Part shown: in pieces, positions 23,491 through 31,649 of the stretch
Numbering within the stretch: the stretch's first letter is position 1
Layout: each line of letters begins with the position of its first letter
From: Nocardioides marmorisolisilvae
GTDB taxonomy: Bacteria; Actinomycetota; Actinomycetes; Propionibacteriales; Nocardioidaceae
Reading direction: 5' to 3'
Assembly (NCBI RefSeq): GCF_003725775.1
Contig: NZ_RJSG01000001.1
Span: forward strand, 588,746-652,745
DNA length: 64,000 nt
Notes under the pieces: generated by a model
Databases searched by the model: none
What the model saw: the letters and a program-made list of their open reading frames with translations, nothing else
What the model was told of the DNA's origin: nothing
Program-made: the position numbers and the translations under genes

Positions 23491-25097
23491 CACATCCGGA
23501 AGACACCGAAGCGGTCGGTGCCTTCGATCGGGTTGTTGGCGATCACGGAGAGGCAGATGCCGAGCACCGTGCGGGTGTCGCGTGGATCGATCACGCCGTC
23601 GTCGTAGACCATCCCGGAGAGGAAGAACGGCAGGCTCTGCTCCTCGATGCCGGCCTCGACGAAGCCGCGCATCGCGGCGTCGGCCTCCTCGTCGAACGGC
23701 TGTCCCTTCGCCTCGGCGGCCGCCCGGGACACGATGCTCAGCACGCCGGCCAGCTGGGCGGGGCCCATCACCGCCGACTTGGCGCTCGGCCAGGTGAACA
23801 GGAACCGCGGGTCGTAGGCACGACCGTTCATGCCGTAGTTGCCGGCACCGTAGGAGGCCCCCATGATCACCGAGATGTGCGGGACCCTCGAGTTGGAGAC
23901 CGCGTTGATCATCTGGGCGCCGTGCTTGATGATCCCGCCCTGCTCGTACTCCGCGCCGACCATGTAGCCGGTCGTGTTGTGCAGGAACAGCAGCGGGGTG
24001 TCGTTCTGGTTCGCGAGCTGGATGAACTGGGTCGCCTTGTTCGCCTCCTCGGAGAACAGCACGCCCTGGGCGTTGGCGAGGATGCCGACCGGGTGGCCGT
24101 GGATCCGCGCCCAGCCGGTCACCAGCGAGTTGCCGTAGAGCGGCTTGAACTCGTCGAAGACCGCGCCGTTGCCCGCGGAGCGCCCGTCGCAGATCCGGGC
24201 GATCACGTCGCGCGGGTCGAACGGTTCCTTCAGGTCGGTCGGGATCAGGTCGAGCAGCTCACCGGCGTCGGCCTCGGGCTCGGCGAACGTCGTGTGGATC
24301 CGGCCGCCGTGGTCGGCCTTGCGGCGGTTGAGCCGCGCCACGATGCGCCGGCCGATCCGGATCGCGTCCTGCTCGTCCACCGCCAGGTAGTCGGCCAGGC
24401 CGGAGATCCGGGCGTGCATCTCGGCACCACCGAGCGACTCGTCGTCGGACTCCTCACCGGTGGCCATCTTCACCAGCGGCGGACCGCCGAGGAACACCTT
24501 GGCCTGCTCCTTCACGAAGACCGTGTAGTCGCTCATGCCGGGGATGTAGGCACCGCCGGCAGTCGAGTTGCCGAAGACCAGTGCGATGGTCGGCTGCTTT
24601 CGGGCGCTCGCCCGGGTCAGGTCGCGGAACATCTTGCCGCCGGGGATGAAGATGTCCTTCTGCGTCGGCAGGTCGGCGCCGCCGGACTCGACCAGCGAGA
24701 TCGTCGGCAGGTCGTTCTCCTCGGCGATCTGCGCCGCCCGGAATCCCTTCTTCAGGGTCCACGGGTTCGAGGCGCCACCCTTCACGGTCGGGTCGTTCGC
24801 GGTGATCATGCACTCGACACCTTCGACCACGCCGATACCGCAGACCACGCTCGCGCCGACGGTGAAGTCCGAGCCCCAGCCGGCCAGGGGCGAGAGCTCG
24901 AGGAATGCCGAGCCCGGGTCGATGAGCAGCTCGATGCGCTCGCGGGGCAGCAGCTTGCCGCGCTTGCGATGGCGCTCGATGCTGCGCTCGCCGCCTCCGG
25001 CGACGGCCAGCGCGTGCTGCTCGCCGAGATCGGACAGCTTGGCGAGCATCGCGTCACGGCGTCCGAGATCGGGCCCGCTCTCCTGGGTCTGGGTCAC
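23490..25097 (-). CDS. acyl-CoA carboxylase beta subunit (carboxyltransferase)
   Basis: A 535-residue carboxyltransferase with paired crotonase-like N and C domains (GGGERSIERHRKRGKLLPRERIE... NTTGYMVGAEYEQGGIIKHGAQM... MGASYGAGNYGM). This is the MccB/AtuC type that transfers CO2 to a gamma carbon of a branched enoyl-CoA. The GTG at 25097 is chosen because ggagg lies 8 nt upstream; a TTG at 25124 is less likely. It is first in the four-gene operon, behind the 28-bp promoter/operator shared with the TetR operon. Confidence 0.9.
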   Translation of the reverse strand: MTQTQESGPDLGRRDAMLAKLSDLGEQHALAVAGGGERSIERHRKRGKLLPRERIELLIDPGSAFLELSPLAGWGSDFTVGASVVCGIGVVEGVECMITANDPTVKGGASNPWTLKKGFRAAQIAEENDLPTISLVESGGADLPTQKDIFIPGGKMFRDLTRASARKQPTIALVFGNSTAGGAYIPGMSDYTVFVKEQAKVFLGGPPLVKMATGEESDDESLGGAEMHARISGLADYLAVDEQDAIRIGRRIVARLNRRKADHGGRIHTTFAEPEADAGELLDLIPTDLKEPFDPRDVIARICDGRSAGNGAVFDEFKPLYGNSLVTGWARIHGHPVGILANAQGVLFSEEANKATQFIQLANQNDTPLLFLHNTTGYMVGAEYEQGGIIKHGAQMINAVSNSRVPHISVIMGASYGAGNYGMNGRAYDPRFLFTWPSAKSAVMGPAQLAGVLSIVSRAAAEAKGQPFDEEADAAMRGFVEAGIEEQSLPFFLSGMVYDDGVIDPRDTRTVLGICLSVIANNPIEGTDRFGVFRM

Positions 25098-25115
25098 CCG
25101 TTCATCCTCCGGTCT

Positions 25116-25143
25116 CCGCAACAAACAGTCAAGACTGACTTTA
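25116..25143 (-). promoter_or_regulatory. carboxylase-operon promoter/operator (28-bp twin site 1)
   Basis: These 28 bp are identical to 30751-30778 upstream of the TetR gene. On the minus strand they hold a -10 TAAAGT (25143-25138), then the inverted repeat CAGTC-AA-GACTG (25126-25137) straddling the expected start of transcription. The leader to the GTG is about 35 nt with a strong SD. An operator over the start site fits repression by the TetR protein encoded at 30114. Confidence 0.85.
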
Positions 25144-25216
25144 TGTTGGAATGACTACTCGGATCGGGCGAAACGGTCGGTTGTGCACCGTTCTCCGGCG
25201 GTCCTACGCTGCGGCC

Positions 25217-26449
25217 ATGTCACGCCGTACGCCGGGAATCCTCGCCACCTTCGCGCTGATCGTCGCCGGGCTGGTCGCCCTCGGTGCCAGCACCGCTCCG
25301 CCGGCCCTCGGCGCGGAGCCGGTGGTTCCCTACTGCAGCGCCCCGGCAGCACCGCCGTGCATCGTGCGCCTGACCCGGGCTGCGGTGGACGTGGACCCCA
25401 ATCTCTACCGGGTCGTGTGGAACGAGAAGGCGCCGTCCTCGGGCTTCTACAGCTGGTACTTCGAGACCTTCACCGGTGGTGCGTGGCGGGCTGACATGAG
25501 CGCCGACGGCACCGACGAGACGACGCAGGTGTTCAAGCTCGTCCTCGACTTCGGAAGTTTCAATCCGGTGACCTATGCCGGCCAGGGCAGCTCGGACTTC
25601 GAGAACCCGGTGTACCGCAGCGTGGTCGACGGCCACTACCGGATCAGCATCACCGCCTCACCGATCAACCGCCTCACCGGGTGCGACTTCAACGTCGACC
25701 CGCCGAGCTGCCCGACGTACGGAACCGCCGACGACGACGTGGAGGGCTACCTCGACGGCGTGGTCAACGATGCGCGCTGGTTCGGGGAGACGGCCGCCGA
25801 GCACCGGATCATCGGCGGCTTCTCCGATCTCCACAACACCGAGTACACCGGCGGCCCTCCGGTGATCGTCACCGATCCAGTCACCGGCAGCAGCACCATG
25901 ACCTTCACGTTGCGCAACACCCACGCCTACGCGGACCACACCACCGTCTTCCACGGGAATCAGCAGCTGCGGCTGCCGAACAGCATGCTGCGCGAGGTGT
26001 ACGGGATCCCGGACCCCGACACGATGTCGCCTGGCAGCCTCGCGACCAGCCTGGGCGGAAGCGGCACCGGCACGATCACCGTGCACCCCGAGGCCGATCA
26101 CACCGGGGTGGTCGTCTACGTCACCGGCGTCACGTTCTCGACCCGGACCGTGCGGATCAAGCGCGGCATCATCGTCCCGCTCGCCCCGACGCACCTGTCG
26201 AGCTGGCGGATCAGCGCGGCCAGCGGCCGGATCTACTTCACGAAGGCCACCCCCCGCGGTTCCCGGGTGACCAGCTACCTGGCGCGCTGCCAGCACGGGA
26301 GCTCGGTGAAGACCGCGAACGGCTACAGCACCGGTGTCACCTTCTCCAACCTCGCCAGGAACACCTCGTACAGCTGCCGGGTAAGGGCCAGGTCGAAGGC
26401 CGGTTACGGACCGTGGAGCGCCCTGGTCCACCTCAACTCGGCGCCCTAG
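25217..26449 (+). CDS. secreted protein with C-terminal fibronectin type III-like domain
   Basis: A 410-residue exported protein. The ATG at 25217 follows TACGCT (25205-25210) by 6 nt (leaderless) and starts a clear signal peptide (MSRRTPGILATFALIVAGLVA...AEP). The middle is a Tyr/Asp/Thr-rich beta-type region with paired Cys. The last 90 residues (SSWRISAASGRIYFTKATPRGSRVTSYLARC... SYSCRVRARSKAGYGPWS) look like FN3. Function unknown. It is inserted between the two catabolic operons on the opposite strand and overlaps the convergent ACD gene by 4 bp (CTAG). Confidence 0.7.
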   Translation: MSRRTPGILATFALIVAGLVALGASTAPPALGAEPVVPYCSAPAAPPCIVRLTRAAVDVDPNLYRVVWNEKAPSSGFYSWYFETFTGGAWRADMSADGTDETTQVFKLVLDFGSFNPVTYAGQGSSDFENPVYRSVVDGHYRISITASPINRLTGCDFNVDPPSCPTYGTADDDVEGYLDGVVNDARWFGETAAEHRIIGGFSDLHNTEYTGGPPVIVTDPVTGSSTMTFTLRNTHAYADHTTVFHGNQQLRLPNSMLREVYGIPDPDTMSPGSLATSLGGSGTGTITVHPEADHTGVVVYVTGVTFSTRTVRIKRGIIVPLAPTHLSSWRISAASGRIYFTKATPRGSRVTSYLARCQHGSSVKTANGYSTGVTFSNLARNTSYSCRVRARSKAGYGPWSALVHLNSAP

Positions 26450-27588
26450 GAGGCGTAGCCGAGCAGCCGGGCCGCCAGGTCGGTGAGCACCTCGGTGGCA
26501 CCGCCGCCGATCGGCAGGATCCGGCTGTCCCGGTAGTGCCGCTCGACCTCGGTGCCGTGCATGTAGCCGGTGCCGCCGTGCAGCTGGACGGCCATGTCCA
26601 CGACTGCTTCGCACGCCTCGACCGCGGTCTGCTTGGCGAGGCAGGCCTCGGCGATCACGTTCTCGCCCGCGACGTGCCGCGCGATCACCTCGTGGGTGTA
26701 GCTGCGGGAGATCTCGACCAGGCGGCGCATCTCCACGAGCTTGTGGCGCACGACCTGGTTGGCGATGAGTGGCTTGCCGAACGTCTCGCGGTCACGGCAG
26801 TACTGCGCGGTGAGCTCGAGGGCGCGGCCGGCGACTCCGTAGCCGTGCACCGCGAGGCCGATCCGCTCGACGACGAACTGCTCGGCGATGTAGTAGAAGC
26901 CCTGGTTCTCCTCACCCACCAGGTTCGAGGCCGGGACCCGTACGTCGACGTACGAGAGCTCGGCGGTGTCCGAGCAGTGCCAGCCCATCTTCTGGAGCGA
27001 ACGGTCGACGGTGAAGCCGGGCGTGCCCTTGTCGACGACGATCAGCGAGAGGCCTGCGTGGCCCGGACCGCCGGTGCGGACGGCCGTGGTCACGAAGTCC
27101 GCGCGCACGCCTGAGGTGATGAAGGTCTTGGCACCGTTGATCACGTAGTGGTCGCCGTCGCGGACCGCGGTCGTGGTGATGCCGGCGACGTCCGAGCCGC
27201 CGTTCGGCTCGGTCACGCCGAGCGAGCCGATCAGGTCACCCGCCAGCGTCGGCCGCACGTAGGTGTCGATGAGCTCGGCGCTGCCGTTGGCGACGATGTG
27301 CGGCAGCGCGATGCCGTGGGTGAAGAGCCCGGCCATCAGCCCGGACGACGCCCCGGCGGCGAAGAACGCCTCCTGCATCGCGGTCGCGTCGGCGAGGTCA
27401 CCGCCGTCGCCCCCGGCTTCCTCCGGGAAGCCGAGCGCCAGCAGGCCGCCCTTCGCTGCGGCCTGGTGCAGCGCGCGCGGGATCTCGCCGCTGTCCTCCC
27501 AGTCCTGGAGGTGCGGGGTGATCTCGCGCTCGACGAAGGTGCGGGTGCTCGCCTGCAGGGCGAGCCGTTCCTCGGTGTAGAAAGTCAC
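26446..27588 (-). CDS. acyl-CoA dehydrogenase
   Basis: A 380-residue ACD. Signatures are GVTEPNGGSDVAGI and LHGGTGYMHGTEVERHYRDSRILPIGGGATEV; the catalytic Glu of the main ACD group lies in HGTEVERHYRD or its neighbourhood. The GTG start at 27588 overlaps the AtuA-family stop (GTGA), discarding a longer open frame. It belongs to the TetR-TIGR03084-AtuA operon. With the second ACD at 20363 there are two dehydrogenases for the predicted pathway, as with citronellyl-CoA and shorter intermediates in Atu. Confidence 0.9.
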   Translation of the reverse strand: MTFYTEERLALQASTRTFVEREITPHLQDWEDSGEIPRALHQAAAKGGLLALGFPEEAGGDGGDLADATAMQEAFFAAGASSGLMAGLFTHGIALPHIVANGSAELIDTYVRPTLAGDLIGSLGVTEPNGGSDVAGITTTAVRDGDHYVINGAKTFITSGVRADFVTTAVRTGGPGHAGLSLIVVDKGTPGFTVDRSLQKMGWHCSDTAELSYVDVRVPASNLVGEENQGFYYIAEQFVVERIGLAVHGYGVAGRALELTAQYCRDRETFGKPLIANQVVRHKLVEMRRLVEISRSYTHEVIARHVAGENVIAEACLAKQTAVEACEAVVDMAVQLHGGTGYMHGTEVERHYRDSRILPIGGGATEVLTDLAARLLGYAS

Positions 27589-29306
27589 AGCAGCTCCTCG
27601 GGGATGTGCACGTGCCGGGAGCGCAACCACTCGCCGACGGCCTTGGCCTGGGGGTCGAAGCGGGTGCTCGCGGCGACGCCGTCGCCGAGCAGTCCGCGGA
27701 TGAGCACGTTGACGCCGCCGAGGTTCGGCAGCGGGTAGACCTCGACGGGCAGGTCCTTCGTCTCGGGGAGCAGCTGGCGGATCGCGTCCGGTGTGATCAG
27801 CCGGAGCAGCCAGCCGACCCGCTGGTCGCGTAGCTCGGAGTTCTCTCCGCCGACCCAGAGCCCGACGTTGGCGTCACCGCCCTTGTCGCCCGAACGCGCG
27901 TGCACGAAGGTGCCGAGCGGCAGGTTCACCGCCGGCGCGTCCTCGGCCGGACCGATCGGGTCGACCGGATCCGCCTCCACCTCGGCACCGGGCGGCACGC
28001 GCGTCGCACCCACCGGCTGCGGGATCTCGATCGTGGTGCCGTCCCACAGGTGCACGGTCTCGGTCACCTCGTCGCGGGCGACGTACTCCGGCCGGTAGAT
28101 CCCGTACGGCGAACCGCGACCCGGAGGTGCGGTCAGGGTGAAGCCCGGGTAGGAGGCCAGCGCCAGCTCGACGGCCGCGGCGGTGAAGTTCTTGCCGACC
28201 ACGTCGGCCGAGGGGTCCTTGACCGTGACCCGCAGCAAGCAGGAAGCGCCTTCCTCGGTGTCGGCGTCCGCGACCGGGAGCGCTCCGCGCGACCAGGTGA
28301 TCGACGCCGGCGGGTTGCTCGCGAGCCGGGCGTCGAGCTGGGTGCGGATCCAGGCCTCCTTGGCGTCGATGTCCAACCCGGTGAGCACGAACTCCATCTG
28401 GTTGCGCATGCCGCCGAGCTCGTTGACGCAGACCTTGAGCTGCTCGGGCGACTCGGAGCCCCGGATGCCGCTGACCCGGACCCGGTCAGGCCCGTCCGCG
28501 GCCAGGCGGATGGATGCCAGGTCGGTGGTCACGTCGGGGCCGAGGTAGAGCGTCGACTGGATCTCGTAGACCAGCTGCGCGGTGACGGTGTCGACCGAGA
28601 CCACGCCGCCCGTGCCGGCGGGCTTGGTGACCACGAACGACCCGTCGGCGTCGACCTCCGCGAGCGGGAAGCCCAGCGGGGTCGCATCGCGCGGCAGGTC
28701 GAGGAAGCCGGAGAAGTTGCCCCCGGTCGCCTGCGTGCCGCACTCGATGATGTGGCCCGCGACCACGGCGCCGGCCAGCTCGTCGTACGAGGTCGGGGTC
28801 CAGCCGTGGTGCGCGATCGCGGGACCGACGACGACCGAGGCGTCGGTGACCCGCCCGGTCACCACGATGTCGGCGCCCTCGGTCAGCGCCCGGGCGATCC
28901 CGAACGCACCGAGGTAGGCGTTCGCGGTGAGCGCCCCGGTGAAGCCGAGCTCGGCGGCGCGCGGCGCCAGGTTGTCGCCGTCGACCCAGGCGATCTTCGG
29001 GCTCAGCCCGAGCCCGCCCGCGACCTCCTCGAGCTTGGCCGCCAGGCCGGCGGGGTTGAGGCCGCCGGCGTTCGCGACGATCTTCACGCCCTGCTCGAGC
29101 GCGAGACCGAGGCCGTCGGCGATCTGGGCGACGAAGGTGCGCGCGTAGCCGAGCGTCGGGTCCTTCAGCTGGTCCTTGCCGAGGATGAGCATGGTCAGCT
29201 CGGCCAGGTAGTCACCGGTGAGGTAGTCGAGCTCGCCGTGCTCCAGCATCTCCCGCATCGCGGTGAGCCGGTCGCCGTAGAAGCCGGAGCAGTTGCCGAT
29301 CCGCAC
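27585..29306 (-). CDS. AtuA-family protein (acyclic terpene utilization, DUF1446)
   Basis: A 573-residue protein: DUF1446 domain (VRIGNCSGFYGDRLTAMREML... NAGGLNPAGLAAKLEEVA... VVTGRVTDASVV) followed by a C-terminal ferredoxin-fold segment with the hallmark FVHARSGDKGGDANVGLW. AtuA is required for growth of Pseudomonas on citronellol/geraniol, but its reaction is not established as far as I know. The start GTG at 29306 lies 4 nt after the upstream stop. Its operon partners (TIGR03084, ACD, TetR) and the linked carboxylase operon make a terpenoid acyl-CoA pathway the best reading. Confidence 0.88.
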   Translation of the reverse strand: MRIGNCSGFYGDRLTAMREMLEHGELDYLTGDYLAELTMLILGKDQLKDPTLGYARTFVAQIADGLGLALEQGVKIVANAGGLNPAGLAAKLEEVAGGLGLSPKIAWVDGDNLAPRAAELGFTGALTANAYLGAFGIARALTEGADIVVTGRVTDASVVVGPAIAHHGWTPTSYDELAGAVVAGHIIECGTQATGGNFSGFLDLPRDATPLGFPLAEVDADGSFVVTKPAGTGGVVSVDTVTAQLVYEIQSTLYLGPDVTTDLASIRLAADGPDRVRVSGIRGSESPEQLKVCVNELGGMRNQMEFVLTGLDIDAKEAWIRTQLDARLASNPPASITWSRGALPVADADTEEGASCLLRVTVKDPSADVVGKNFTAAAVELALASYPGFTLTAPPGRGSPYGIYRPEYVARDEVTETVHLWDGTTIEIPQPVGATRVPPGAEVEADPVDPIGPAEDAPAVNLPLGTFVHARSGDKGGDANVGLWVGGENSELRDQRVGWLLRLITPDAIRQLLPETKDLPVEVYPLPNLGGVNVLIRGLLGDGVAASTRFDPQAKAVGEWLRSRHVHIPEELL

Positions 29307-29310
29307 AGTC

Positions 29311-30117
29311 CTAGCCAACGCTCGGCGCCCGTCCCTCGCCCGACGGACCGGCGAACGCCTGCGCGATGTCGAGCCAGGCGTTGGCGTCCTCGCCGACCGC
29401 GACCAGGTCGAGGTCGTCACGGTGGCGACGCTGGGTCACCAGCAGGCAGAAGTCGTACGCCGACCCGGTGACGGTCTGCGCCGCGTCCTCGGGACCCCAG
29501 CTCCACTGCTCGCCGGACGGGGAGACCAGGTCGATCCGGAACTCCTCCGTCGGCGGCTCGAGGCCGCGGTTCACGTAGGCGTAGTTGCGGGTCCGCACGC
29601 CCAGGTGCGCGACGTGCTTGAGCCGGTCGGTCGGTTCGAGGCTGACGCCGAGCGCGTCGGCGACGTCGAGGGCGTGCGCCCAGGTCTCCATGAACCGAGC
29701 GGTACCCATCGAGGCCGGGCTCATCGGCGGCCCGTACCAGGGCAGCTTCTGACCCTCGGGGTAGTCACGCAGCATCGTCACCAGTGCCGGGCGACCGGCC
29801 TGCCAGCGGGCCAGGATCTCCGCGGCGCTCGCCTTCGCGCCCGCAAACGCCTCGGCGTCGACGAACCCGTTCGGGTCGTCGAAGGCCTTGAGCACCAGCG
29901 CGTCCCAGGCCTCCTTGTCGGTGCCTGCGGCGATCGCGCACTCGTCGGTCCAGGCGAGGTGCACGATCGTGGTCGCGATGTCCCAGCCCTCGGCCGGGGT
30001 CATCCGGCGCCAGCCGGCCTCGTCCAGCCCGACGACGAGCGCCTCCAGGGCGTCACCCTCCGCGGCCAGGTCGGCGAGCACCTGCTCGAGCACTGCGCTT
30101 CTCGACGGCTCAGTCAT
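29311..30117 (-). CDS. TIGR03084-family DinB-like metal-binding protein
   Basis: A 268-residue protein with an N-terminal DinB/mycothiol-maleylpyruvate-isomerase-like bundle. Conserved His (TIVHLAWTDE) and WAHALDVADALG give a possible metal site, and a C-terminal domain follows. The TIGR03084 family recurs next to AtuA-family and acyl-CoA genes in actinobacteria. A mycothiol-dependent isomerisation or thiol adduct step is an inference from the fold. The ATG overlaps the TetR stop (ATGA). Confidence 0.8.
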   Translation of the reverse strand: MTEPSRSAVLEQVLADLAAEGDALEALVVGLDEAGWRRMTPAEGWDIATTIVHLAWTDECAIAAGTDKEAWDALVLKAFDDPNGFVDAEAFAGAKASAAEILARWQAGRPALVTMLRDYPEGQKLPWYGPPMSPASMGTARFMETWAHALDVADALGVSLEPTDRLKHVAHLGVRTRNYAYVNRGLEPPTEEFRIDLVSPSGEQWSWGPEDAAQTVTGSAYDFCLLVTQRRHRDDLDLVAVGEDANAWLDIAQAFAGPSGEGRAPSVG

Positions 30118-30731
30118 GGGTTCTCCTTGTTCCTGCGGGGAAGTTCGTCCTCCAGCACGGCGGCCCAGCGGTCCAGGATCCGTGCCCGGCGCGCGTCGTC
30201 GTTGCTGATCGTGTTGGCGAGTCCGAGACCGCGGATCAGGTCGAGGGTCGCCTGCACCAGCTCGCGGGCGCCGGGCTGGGACTCGTCGGCGTCGAGCATC
30301 TCGACGGTGAGCTTGTGGGTCTCGCGGCCGGTGACCCGTTCGAACGGGACCAGCGCGGCCAGCAGCGCCTCGTCGCTCCGGGCCGCCACCCAGAGGTCGA
30401 GAGCGGCGGCGAAGACGTCGGAGGTGAAGTGCTCACCGAGCATCTGCAGCACCGCGCGGGTGCGCCCCGGCCCTTCCGGGAGTGCGGCGGCGGCTGCGGA
30501 GAGCTCGTCGCGTCGGACCCCGGCCAGGTGCTCGACCGCGGCGACCACGAGGTCGTTCTTGGTCGGGAAGTGGTGCAGCTGGGCACCGCGGCTGACGCCG
30601 GCGACCTGCGAGATCAGCGTGGTCGACGTGCCGCTCCAGCCGTGCTCGGCGAGGCACTGCACGGTCGCCTCGAGCAGCCGCTGCCGCATGGCACGCGTCC
30701 GCTCCTCCTGCGGCACCCGGATGGTCGTCAC
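30114..30731 (-). CDS. TetR-family regulator of the acyl-CoA/Atu-like regulon
   Basis: A 205-residue TetR protein (HTH: SGTSTTLISQVAGVSRGAQLHHFPTKNDLVVAAV). The start is set at a GTG (30731), giving VTTIRVPQEERTRAMRQ; a longer TTG frame would run into the operator. It is first in its operon, so it is self-regulated. The same 28-bp element lies before the carboxylase operon, which makes that operon its second target. An acyl-CoA or terpenoid-CoA is a likely inducer by analogy with AtuR/LiuR-type regulators. Confidence 0.88.
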   Translation of the reverse strand: MTTIRVPQEERTRAMRQRLLEATVQCLAEHGWSGTSTTLISQVAGVSRGAQLHHFPTKNDLVVAAVEHLAGVRRDELSAAAAALPEGPGRTRAVLQMLGEHFTSDVFAAALDLWVAARSDEALLAALVPFERVTGRETHKLTVEMLDADESQPGARELVQATLDLIRGLGLANTISNDDARRARILDRWAAVLEDELPRRNKENP

Positions 30732-30750
30732 GACGTCATCGTGTCCCCCG

Positions 30751-30778
30751 CCGCAACAAACAGTCAAGACTGACTTTA
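30751..30778 (-). promoter_or_regulatory. TetR-operon promoter/operator (28-bp twin site 2)
   Basis: Identical over 28 bp to 25116-25143. The minus-strand -10 TAAAGT (30778-30773) precedes CAGTC-AA-GACTG (30761-30772); the expected leader to the GTG at 30731 is about 35 nt. Sequence outside the 28 bp differs, so identity is confined to the regulatory core. Confidence 0.85.
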
Positions 30779-30864
30779 AGTTCTTCGCGTTTCTGTGGAG
30801 AGCTCCGGTGCAGGCGGGGTAGCTCCCCTAGGGTCTGGCGTACCCGGCTCTTGGAGGATCCTCG

Positions 30865-31533
30865 GTGTCCGACCCCAACGCTCCCTACCCGCCCCACGAT
30901 CCCACGCAGGGATACCCGCCACCGGCGTACCCGCCGCCGCCCCCGGCATCTCCGCTGCCGCCGAGGTTCGAGCACCCGCAGGCTCCGCCCGTACCGCCGG
31001 CCGGCTCCGACCCGACGTGGGGTGGCCAGCCGCCGTACACCTACGGGCAGCCGGAGCCCGAGCCCTACGCGAGCTGGGGACGGCGGGTGGCCGCGACGCT
31101 GCTCGACACCCTCATCCTGCTGCCGGGCTACGTGGTGATCGTGATCGGCAACGTGCTCGTCAGCGACTCGATCGTGAAGAACCCGGACGGCACGGCCAGC
31201 GTGACCGACGGCGCGAACCTGGGCCTCGGCCTCGCGCTCGCCGGGATTGCGGGCTTGGCCACGCTCATCTTCAGCATCTGGAACCAGATCTTCCGCCAGG
31301 GACGTCGCGGCGCGACCCTCGGCAAGCAGATGATGGGCATCCTGGTGATCAGCGAGGAGAACGCCCGGCCGATCGGGGCGGCCCTGACCTTCGTCCGCTC
31401 CATCGTGCACTTCCTGGACGCCATCTCCTGCTACATCGGCTACCTGTGGCCGCTGTGGGACCCGAAGAAGCAGACCTTCGCGGACAAGATCATGAAGACC
31501 GCGGTGCTGCACCTGCCCGACGTCCGGTTCTGA
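30865..31533 (+). CDS. RDD-family membrane protein with proline-rich N-terminus
   Basis: A 222-residue protein: residues 1-70 are Pro/Tyr-rich (YPPHDPTQGYPPPAYPP...), followed by an RDD domain. WGRRVAATLLDTLILLPGY carries the Arg and Asp for which the family is named; a GATLGKQMMGI segment and three predicted helices follow. RDD proteins are membrane proteins of uncertain function, sometimes linked to ion transport. The GTG start has a clear SD (ggagga, 7 nt). The next gene is more than 100 bp away with its own control region. Confidence 0.85.
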   Translation: MSDPNAPYPPHDPTQGYPPPAYPPPPPASPLPPRFEHPQAPPVPPAGSDPTWGGQPPYTYGQPEPEPYASWGRRVAATLLDTLILLPGYVVIVIGNVLVSDSIVKNPDGTASVTDGANLGLGLALAGIAGLATLIFSIWNQIFRQGRRGATLGKQMMGILVISEENARPIGAALTFVRSIVHFLDAISCYIGYLWPLWDPKKQTFADKIMKTAVLHLPDVRF

Positions 31534-31556
31534 CGAGGTTCACCGCGCCGGTCCCC

Positions 31557-31589
31557 CGGTGAAACCGCCGTGAAGCCACGGTGAAACCG
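31557..31589 (+). promoter_or_regulatory. three direct repeats with 11-bp period (SARP-type boxes)
   Basis: cggtgaaaccg (31557-31567), ccgtgaagcca (31568-31578) and cggtgaaaccg (31579-31589) follow each other with exactly 11-bp spacing. The first and third are identical; the middle one matches at 8 of 11. Direct heptamer repeats one helical turn apart, next to the -10, are how AfsR/SARP regulators bind. A -10-like cagtgt (31598-31603) follows, and the ABC transporter starts at 31650. A SARP gene lies just beyond the transporter. Confidence 0.7.
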
Positions 31590-31649
31590 GGTGCCTCCAG
31601 TGTTGCTCCCGTGACCGACCACCAGCGTCGGTCCGGAAGGGAGCACACG

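Noticed and set aside
29307-29420. Upstream extension of the AtuA-family frame
   Set aside because: The extra 38 residues are Arg/Ser/Pro-rich shadow sequence overlapping the TIGR03084 gene; the domain begins at VRIGNCSGFYG.
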